Below are positions 56,658 through 64,000 of a stretch of 64,000 nucleotides of DNA, piece after piece (within the stretch, counting starts at the first letter, position 1; each line of letters starts with the position of its first letter). The notes under the pieces were generated by a model. It did no database searches. It was given only the letters and a program-made list of their open reading frames with translations, and was not told the DNA's origin. A program made the translations under genes and the position numbers. This stretch comes from Magicicada septendecula (lineage: Eukaryota > Arthropoda > Insecta > Hemiptera > Cicadidae), in assembly GCA_034769895.1 (NCBI GenBank), contig CM068372.1, forward strand, positions 372,391,258 to 372,455,257, read 5' to 3'.

Positions 56658-57992
56658 CGAGGGCTATCCAGAAAGTAACAGACGTTTTGACCGACCGCGG
56701 CGGTGGGCGGGGATAGAGCCGCCATCTTGGTGTCAGAACGTTCCTACACTCAGTACCCATCCAGCTGTGGTAGCGTGCGGTCTGTGCCCCTCTTACTTTG
56801 CTCTCTGTGACGTGTTAAAATGTGCGCTGCAATAGAAAATCCCGCCACTTGTGAGGTGCGTTCTGTGATTAGGTTTTTGTTGGCAAAAAATCACAAACCA
56901 ATTAAAATTTATCGCCAACTTTGTGATGTGTACGGAAAAGGAATAATGAGTGAAAGCTGAGTGAGGCAATGGTGCATTGATTTTAAAAATGGCCGTACCA
57001 ATGTTCACGATGAGGACCGCAGTGGTAGACCTAGCCTTGTGACTGATGAACTGGTGATGAAAATCAACGACAAAATTCGTGAAGATCGTCGTTTCACGAT
57101 TACGGAACTTTCGAAACATTTTCCCCAAATTTCACGGAGTTTGGTGCATGAAATTGTGGCGGAAAAGCTTGGTTACCACAAATTTTGTGCTAGGTGGATT
57201 CCGAAAATCCTAACGGAAGACCACAAAAAACAGAGACTGGCTGCAGCACTAACTTTCCTCGAAGATTACGACAAAAATGGTAACAAAGTTAATGATCGTA
57301 TCGTAACTGGGGACGAGACTTGGGTGAAGCATGTCAATAGTGAAACAAAAAGGCAGTCGATGGAATGGGGACACACAAATTCTCCCAAGAAACCAAGGAA
57401 GTGTTTGCAAACGCTGTCAGCAAGAAAGATCATGGCTACTGTGTTTTGGGACTCTGAAGGAGTGATTCTCATTGATTTTCTTGAACGTGGCACAACAATT
57501 AACTCAGAGAGGTATTGTGAAACACTGAGAAAGCTAAGGCGCACGATACAAAACAAGCGTCGGGGAAAACTTAGTGCGAAGGTTTTGTTTTTTCACGACA
57601 ACGCACGTCCACACACAGCCAATCGTACCCGAGAGCTCTTCGATGGTTTTGGATGGGAGGTGTTCGATCATCCACCATACAGCCCGGATTTGGCGCCGAG
57701 CAACTATCACCTCTTCCCAGCGATGAAGACATGGCTCGCTACACAACGCTTTGATACTGACGCCGAACTGCATGCCGGTGTAAACCAGTGGTTGAAATCG
57801 CAGGCGGCAGATTTCTACACAGACGGTATTGAAAAACTTGCGCCACGGTATGATAAGTGCCTTAATTTGAATGGCGATTATGTAGAAAAATAGCTTAAGA
57901 GTGTACCTTTCAAATGTATATAATAAAATTTTGTTTTATCATTTTGTAAATTTTTTATTTCAAAACGTCTGTTACTTTCTGGATAGCCCTCA
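56658..57992 (+). mobile_element. mariner transposon in tandem unit 1
   Basis: Terminal inverted repeats of about 29 bp (CGAGGGCTATCCAGAAAGTA at the left; the right end is the complement beginning TGAGGGC). TA flanks lie within an AT microsatellite. The length is 1335 bp. Confidence 0.95.
56820..57893 (+). pseudogene. mariner transposase with in-frame stop and lost catalytic residue (unit 1)
   Basis: ATG 56820 starts a 357-codon frame interrupted only by TGA at 56958-56960 (codon 47). Helix-turn-helix segments lie near residues 15-110 (FKNGRTNVHDEDRSGRPS, then FTITELSKHFPQISRSLVHE). The triad positions are VTGDETWV (D present), FFHDNARPH (D present) and, 34 residues later, PDLAPSNYHLF. There the expected third aspartate of the DD34D motif is asparagine (AAC). 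Translation from 56961 would give 310 residues without the start of the DNA-binding domain. The element should be unable to mobilise itself. Confidence 0.93.
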
Positions 57993-58209
57993 TATATATA
58001 TATATAAAATATGCATAAAATTAATGGCTTGTATAAGTTAATGATTGATCTCCATTAAGTAGTGCTCAAGTTTCCAAAGTTTTAATATTATGATGTCCGT
58101 AATTAAAACATCAGAGCAGGTTTAGTGTGAATGAGGGTACACTGTGGACAAAAATTTTCAACATTTCCTATTGAGCGTTGCTTAGAGTAAAGCTGTGAAT
58201 CTACAGTGT

Positions 58210-58464
58210 ATGTTTCACAGAATAAACACGCGAAAAAGAAGGAGCCCTCCGAAGTCACTCATGGACCCTCAGCATCTTGCAGAGGGTTCATTCCCTAAAG
58301 ACGAAAAGTCTATCTATGAATCATTCCTCTGTAAACACGTGCAGTTACACTGCCCAGCGATCAACAGGAAGCAAATTGATGTCCATTTTTTCGGCTTGCA
58401 CGCGTTATGTTGGTGTGGGTTTCGGCACTTTCCATTTAAAAAGCGTGCAAATGTAAGAAAATAA
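58210..58464 (+). CDS. Small conserved frame, unit 2
   Basis: Copy of 54181-54435 with a few changes (R-S-P-P for R-S-A-P, N for H before RKQ). Same uncertain status. Confidence 0.35.
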   Translation: MFHRINTRKRRSPPKSLMDPQHLAEGSFPKDEKSIYESFLCKHVQLHCPAINRKQIDVHFFGLHALCWCGFRHFPFKKRANVRK

Positions 58465-58491
58465 ACATGAGTGAGGCCAGAAATAACGTGA

Positions 58492-58657
<166 letters not shown>

Positions 58658-58929
58658 TTACCTGCCTTTTTATTGATGTAGGTATAATAATAAAATGGAA
58701 ACGTAAACATTACATAACTGAGATATGCTTACCTGCCACGAACGATATATTATTTTATACATGGAGGAGTTCAGTGACATACACACGTACAGAAGAATTA
58801 TATATATAAAGATATTAACTCATACATAATTTACATTAAAATGAAAAAATTATAATTTTATTCCCTTGCAATAAAATTATTTTATTTTTAACAATTACCA
58901 TTGTTTGAAAAAGTTTAAATGAATTTTCA

Positions 58930-60386
58930 AGTACTTTACTGTTGTTAAAACGTAAAAGGTTGCAGTTAAACTACCCCTTCCCCTTAACCAATCTTCACCA
59001 AAATCGAAAGTCCTTGAGATCTCTACAATTCAGGGACGTATGCAAAAAATTATTTGATTCTGTTTGAATTTGCGACTGTTATCGTTTGCCATAGAAAATA
59101 CGCTTGATAAAAAAACGTTGCAGGTAAACTACCCCTACCCCTTAACTGATCTTCACCAAAAACAATAGGTCTTGAGTACTCTACAATTCAGGACTGTATG
59201 CAAAACATTATTTGATTCTGTTTGAATTTGCGGCTGTTATCGTTTGCCATATAAAATACCCTTGTTAAAAAATGTTGCAGGTAAACTACCCCTTTCCCTT
59301 AACCGATCTTCACCAAAAACAATAGGTCTTGAGTACTCTCCAAATCAGGGCTGTATGCAAAAAGTTATTTGATTCTGTTTGAATTTGCGGCTGTTATCGT
59401 TTGCCATAGAAAATACCCTTGTTAAAACATAAAATGTTGCAGGTAAACTACCCCTTTCCCTTAACCGATCTTCACCACAAACAATAGGTCTTGAGAACTC
59501 TACAATTTAGGGCTGTATGCAAAAACTTATTTGATTCTGTTTGAATTTGCGGCTCTTATCGTTTGCCATAAAAAATGCCCTTGTTAAAACATAAATTGTT
59601 GCAGGTAACTACCCCTTTCCCTTAACCGATATTCAACAAAATCAACAGACCTTGAGTTCTCTTTAGTTCAAAAAGGTATGCAGAAGAGTAGTTGATTCTG
59701 TTTTAATGTACGACAGTTATAGTTCGTCATAAAAGAATTACCATTGTTAAAACATAAAATGTTGCTGGTAAACTAACCTATTCCCTTAACCGATCTTCAC
59801 CGAAGCCAACAGGTCTTGATAACTCTACAATTCAGGGTATGCAAAATATTATTTGATTATGTTTGAATTTGCGGCTGTTATCGTTTGCCATAAAAAAATA
59901 CCCTTGTTAAAACAAAAAATGTGGCTGGTAAACTACCCCTTTCCCTTAACTGGTCTTCACCAAAAACAATAGGTCTTGACTACTCTACAAATCAGGGCTG
60001 TATCCAAAAACTTATTTGATTCTGTTTGAATTTGCAGCTCTTATCATTTGCCATAGTAAATACTCTTTTAAAACATAAAACGTTGCAGGTAAAATACCCC
60101 TTTTCCTTAACCGATCTTCACCAAAAACAATAGGTCTTGAGAACTCTATATTTCAGGGCAGTATGCAAAAAATTATTTGATTATGTTTAAATTTGCGGCT
60201 GTTATCATTTGCCATAGAAAATACCCTTGTTCAAACATAAAACGTTGCAGGTAAACTACCCCTTTCCCTTAACCGATCTTCACCAAAAACAATAGGTCTT
60301 GAGTACTCTACAAATCAGGCCTGTATGCAAAAAATTATTTGATTCTGATTGAATTTGCGCCTGTTATCGTTTGCCATAAACAAAAA
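58930..60386 (+). repeat. Satellite block, unit 2
   Basis: The same nine monomers in the same order as unit 1, with only scattered changes. Confidence 0.92.
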
Positions 60387-60537
60387 TCTACAGACAGAAG
60401 ATAGACAGACAGACACACACACACACACACAGACACTTTTTGAAAATATCGGTATGGAGAACCATGACTTCCATATTCTAAGATTTATATTTAAAATCAT
60501 TTTCGAAATTTAATATTACCATAGAAACTACTTCTTT

Positions 60538-60707
60538 CTACTTACTGCTTCAGCCTTAACCACAGTACTGTGGTCACTAACGTATACCACCTCACGTTAT
60601 CGCACTCGATTTTCACTGATGATGGAAGTCGATGGCATTGCCGAAATGTCTGGTTTTGTAGAAAACATTGGACTACGGCCAAATATCCCGGGAAGGAATT
60701 TTAACAA
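60538..60707 (+). mobile_element. 170-bp hammerhead-bearing insertion, copy 4
   Basis: Identical in layout to copy 3, in unit 2. The 13-bp duplications are at 60525-60537 and 60708-60720. Confidence 0.7.
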
Positions 60708-60762
60708 AAACTACTTCTTTGTAGCCGATAATGTTGTACACACATATATATATATATATATA

Positions 60763-62097
60763 CGAGGGCTATCCAGAAAGTAACAGACGTTTTGACCGAC
60801 CGCGGCGGTGGGCGGGGATAGAGCCGCCATCTTGGTGTCAGAACGTTCCTACACTCAGTACCCATCCAGCTGTGGTAGCGTGCGGTCTGTGCCCCTCTTA
60901 CTTTGCTCTCTGTGACGTGTTAAAATGTGCGCTGCAATAGAAAATCCCGCCACTTGTGAGGTGCGTTCTGTGATTAGGTTTTTGTTGGCAAAAAATCACA
61001 AACCAATTAAAATTTATCGCCAACTTTGTGATGTGTACGGAAAAGGAATAATGAGTGAAAGCTGAGTGAGGCAATGGTGCATTGATTTTAAAAATGGCCG
61101 TACCAATGTTCACGATGAGGACCGCAGTGGTAGACCTAGCCTTGTGACTGATGAACTGGTGATGAAAATCAACGACAAAATTCGTGAAGATCGTCGTTTC
61201 ACGATTACGGAACTTTCGAAACATTTTCCCCAAATTTCACGGAGTTTGGTGCATGAAATTGTGGCGGAAAAGCTTGGTTACCACAAATTTTGTGCTAGGT
61301 GGATTCCGAAAATCCTAACGGAAGACCACAAAAAACAGAGACTGGCTGCAGCACTAACTTTCCTCGAAGATTACGACAAAAATGGTAACAAAGTTAATGA
61401 TCGTATCGTAACTGGGGACGAGACTTGGGTGAAGCATGTCAATAGTGAAACAAAAAGGCAGTCGATGGAATGGGGACACACAAATTCTCCCAAGAAACCA
61501 AGGAAGTGTTTGCAAACGCTGTCAGCAAGAAAGATCATGGCTACTGTGTTTTGGGACTCTGAAGGAGTGATTCTCATTGATTTTCTTGAACGTGGCACAA
61601 CAATTAACTCAGAGAGGTATTGTGAAACACTGAGAAAGCTAAGGCGCACGATACAAAACAAGCGTCGGGGAAAACTTAGTGCGAAGGTTTTGTTTTTTCA
61701 CGACAACGCACGTCCACACACAGCCAATCGTACCCGAGAGCTCTTCGATGGTTTTGGATGGGAGGTGTTCGATCATCCACCATACAGCCCGGATTTGGCG
61801 CCGAGCAACTATCACCTCTTCCCAGCGATGAAGACATGGCTCGCTACACAACGCTTTGATACTGACGCCGAACTGCATGCCGGTGTAAACCAGTGGTTGA
61901 AATCGCAGGCGGCAGATTTCTACACAGACGGTATTGAAAAACTTGCGCCACGGTATGATAAGTGCCTTAATTTGAATGGCGATTATGTAGAAAAATAGCT
62001 TAAGAGTGTACCTTTCAAATGTATATAATAAAATTTTGTTTTATCATTTTGTAAATTTTTTATTTCAAAACGTCTGTTACTTTCTGGATAGCCCTCG
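60763..62097 (+). mobile_element. mariner transposon in tandem unit 2
   Basis: 1335 bp, matching the unit 1 copy to the base wherever I compared, except the final base of the right end (G here, A there). TA flanks are kept. Confidence 0.95.
60925..61998 (+). pseudogene. mariner transposase, same defects (unit 2)
   Basis: Shares the TGA at codon 47 (61063-61065) and the D-to-N change in APSNYHLF with the copy in unit 1. The 310-residue downstream frame is identical. Two copies with the same lethal changes must derive from one by duplication. Confidence 0.93.
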
Positions 62098-62314
62098 TAT
62101 ATATATATATAAAATATGCATAAAATTAATGGCTTGTATAAGTTAATGATTGATCTCCATTAAGTAGTGCTCAAGTTTCCAAAGTTTTAATATTATGATG
62201 TCCGTAATTAAAACATCAGAGCAGGTTTAGTGTGAATGAGGGTACACTGTGGACAAAAATTTTCAACATTTCCTATTGAGCGTTGCTTAGAGTAAAGCTG
62301 TGAATCTACAGTGT

Positions 62315-62569
62315 ATGTTTCACAGAATAAACACGCGAAAAAGAAGGAGCCCTCCGAAGTCACTCATGGACCCTCAGCATCTTGCAGACGGTTCATTCCC
62401 TAAAGACGAAAAGTCTATCTATGAATCATTCCTCTGTAAACACGTGCAGTTACACTGCCCAGCGATCAACAGGAAGCAAATTGATGTCCATTTTTTCGGC
62501 TTGCACGCGTTATGTTGGTGTGGGTTTCGGCACTTTCCATTTAAAAAGCGTGCAAATGTAAGAAAATAA
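62315..62569 (+). CDS. Small conserved frame, unit 3
   Basis: As in unit 2, with one change (ADGSFPKD for AEGSFPKD). Confidence 0.35.
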   Translation: MFHRINTRKRRSPPKSLMDPQHLADGSFPKDEKSIYESFLCKHVQLHCPAINRKQIDVHFFGLHALCWCGFRHFPFKKRANVRK

Positions 62570-62589
62570 ACATGAGTGAGGCCAGAAAT

Positions 62590-62723
<134 letters not shown>

Positions 62724-62989
62724 TTACCTGCCTTTTTATTGATGTAGGTATAATAATAAAATGGAAACGTAAACATTACATAACTGAGATATGCTTACCT
62801 GCCACGAACGATATATTATTTTATACATGGAGGAGTTCAGTGACATACACACGTACAGAAGAATTATATATATAAAGATATTAACTCATACATAATTTAC
62901 ATTAAAATGAAAAAATTATAATTTTATTCCCTTGCAATAAAATTATTTTATTTTTAACAATTACCATTGTTTGAAAAAGTTTAAATGAA

Positions 62990-64000
62990 TTTTCAAGTAC
63001 TTTACTGTTGTTAAAACGTAAAAGGTTGCAGTTAAACTACCCCTTCCCCTTAACCAATCTTCACCAAAATCGAAAGTCCTTGAGATCTCTACAATTCAGG
63101 GACGTATGCAAAAAATTATTTGATTCTGTTTGAATTTGCGACTGTTATCGTTTGCCATAGAAAATACGCTTGATAAAAAAACGTTGCAGGTAAACTACCC
63201 CTACCCCTTAACTGATCTTCACCAAAAACAATAGGTCTTGAGTACTCTACAATTCAGGACTGTATGCAAAACATTATTTGATTCTGTTTGAATTTGCGGC
63301 TGTTATCGTTTGCCATATAAAATACCCTTGTTAAAAAATGTTGCAGGTAAACTACCCCTTTCCCTTAACCGATCTTCACCAAAAACAATAGGTCTTGAGT
63401 ACTCTCCAAATCAGGGCTGTATGCAAAAAGTTATTTGATTCTGTTTGAATTTGCGGCTGTTATCGTTTGCCATAGAAAATACCCTTGTTAAAACATAAAA
63501 TGTTGCAGGTAAACTACCCCTTTCCCTTAACCGATCTTCACCACAAACAATAGGTCTTGAGAACTCTACAATTTAGGGCTGTATGCAAAAACTTATTTGA
63601 TTCTGTTTGAATTTGCGGCTCTTATCGTTTGCCATAAAAAATGCCCTTGTTAAAACATAAATTGTTGCAGGTAACTACCCCTTTCCCTTAACCGATATTC
63701 AACAAAATCAACAGACCTTGAGTTCTCTTTAGTTCAAAAAGGTATGCAGAAGAGTAGTTGATTCTGTTTTAATGTACGACAGTTATAGTTCGTCATAAAA
63801 GAATTACCATTGTTAAAACATAAAATGTTGCTGGTAAACTAACCTATTCCCTTAACCGATCTTCACCGAAGCCAACAAGTCTTGATAACTCTACAATTCA
63901 GGGTATGCAAAATATTATTTGATTATGTTTGAATTTGCGGCTGTTATCGTTTGCCATAAAAAAATACCCTTGTTAAAACAAAAAATGTGGCTGGTAAACT
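62990..64000 (+). repeat. Satellite block, unit 3 (cut by window end)
   Basis: The first six monomers and part of the next, in the same order as in unit 2 and almost identical. Confidence 0.92.

Noticed and set aside
57266-57773. Minus-strand frames of 96 and 79 codons inside the mariners (also at 61371-61878)
   Set aside because: They are antisense shadows of the transposase frame.

Overview
The window looks like AT-rich, repeat-laden intronic DNA from an insect with a large genome. A polyneopteran such as a cockroach, termite or stick insect is my guess, but the sequence does not settle it. The only host gene I can support is on the + strand. Seven exons (715-804, 12609-12810, 16496-16620, 16838-17029, 22930-23099, 48509-48741, 50329-50567) join in phase, with GT donors and AG acceptors, into about 416 residues. 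These match the BTB-domain region of IBTK (inhibitor of Bruton tyrosine kinase). The gene is incomplete at both ends. Its introns reach 25.4 kb and are almost entirely transposable elements.

Layout. 1-530: 3' end of a Penelope-like element (PLE) with a GIY-YIG tail and a well-formed type I hammerhead ribozyme. 935-10895: an old long-LTR element (E) in LTR-internal-LTR-internal order, carrying a solo LTR of family D. 11244-12503: a decayed mariner. 14428-15470: PLE remnants, including a palindromic pair of 3' ends. 17266-19120: another PLE copy split by a mariner. 19540-20790: a member of the repeat family that is tandemly amplified later. 21735-22815: two opposed LINE fragments. 23125-36599: LTR element A, containing a hAT transposon, which contains LTR element B. 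36967-48147: LTR element C, whose 5' LTR contains LTR element D. 49927-50306: a fold-back element beside exon 7. 51020-52320: a LINE and a mariner relic. 52434-64000: a tandem array with a period of about 4.1 kb, built from a roughly 162-bp satellite, GT microsatellites, a 170-bp hammerhead-bearing insertion and a captured mariner.

Most notable. (1) A 170-bp insertion with 13-bp target duplications and a matching empty site in the same window carries a hammerhead-like core, which makes it a retrozyme-like candidate. (2) LTR families A, B and C encode no recognisable pol, only a related asparagine-rich coiled-coil protein. They also share an 18-bp stem with a UUCG-type loop directly before the polypurine tract, kept by compensatory changes. 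(3) The same three families share a block of about 147 bp bounded by splice-like sites. (4) A mariner with an in-frame stop and a catalytic D-to-N change is present twice only because it was copied inside the tandem array.

How the parts relate: IBTK is the transcription unit, and everything else is intronic parasite sequence at different stages of decay. Target-site duplications give an insertion order of A, then hAT, then B, and C, then D. LTR comparisons by eye suggest that A is oldest and that B, C and D are young. None of the recognised elements looks autonomous.
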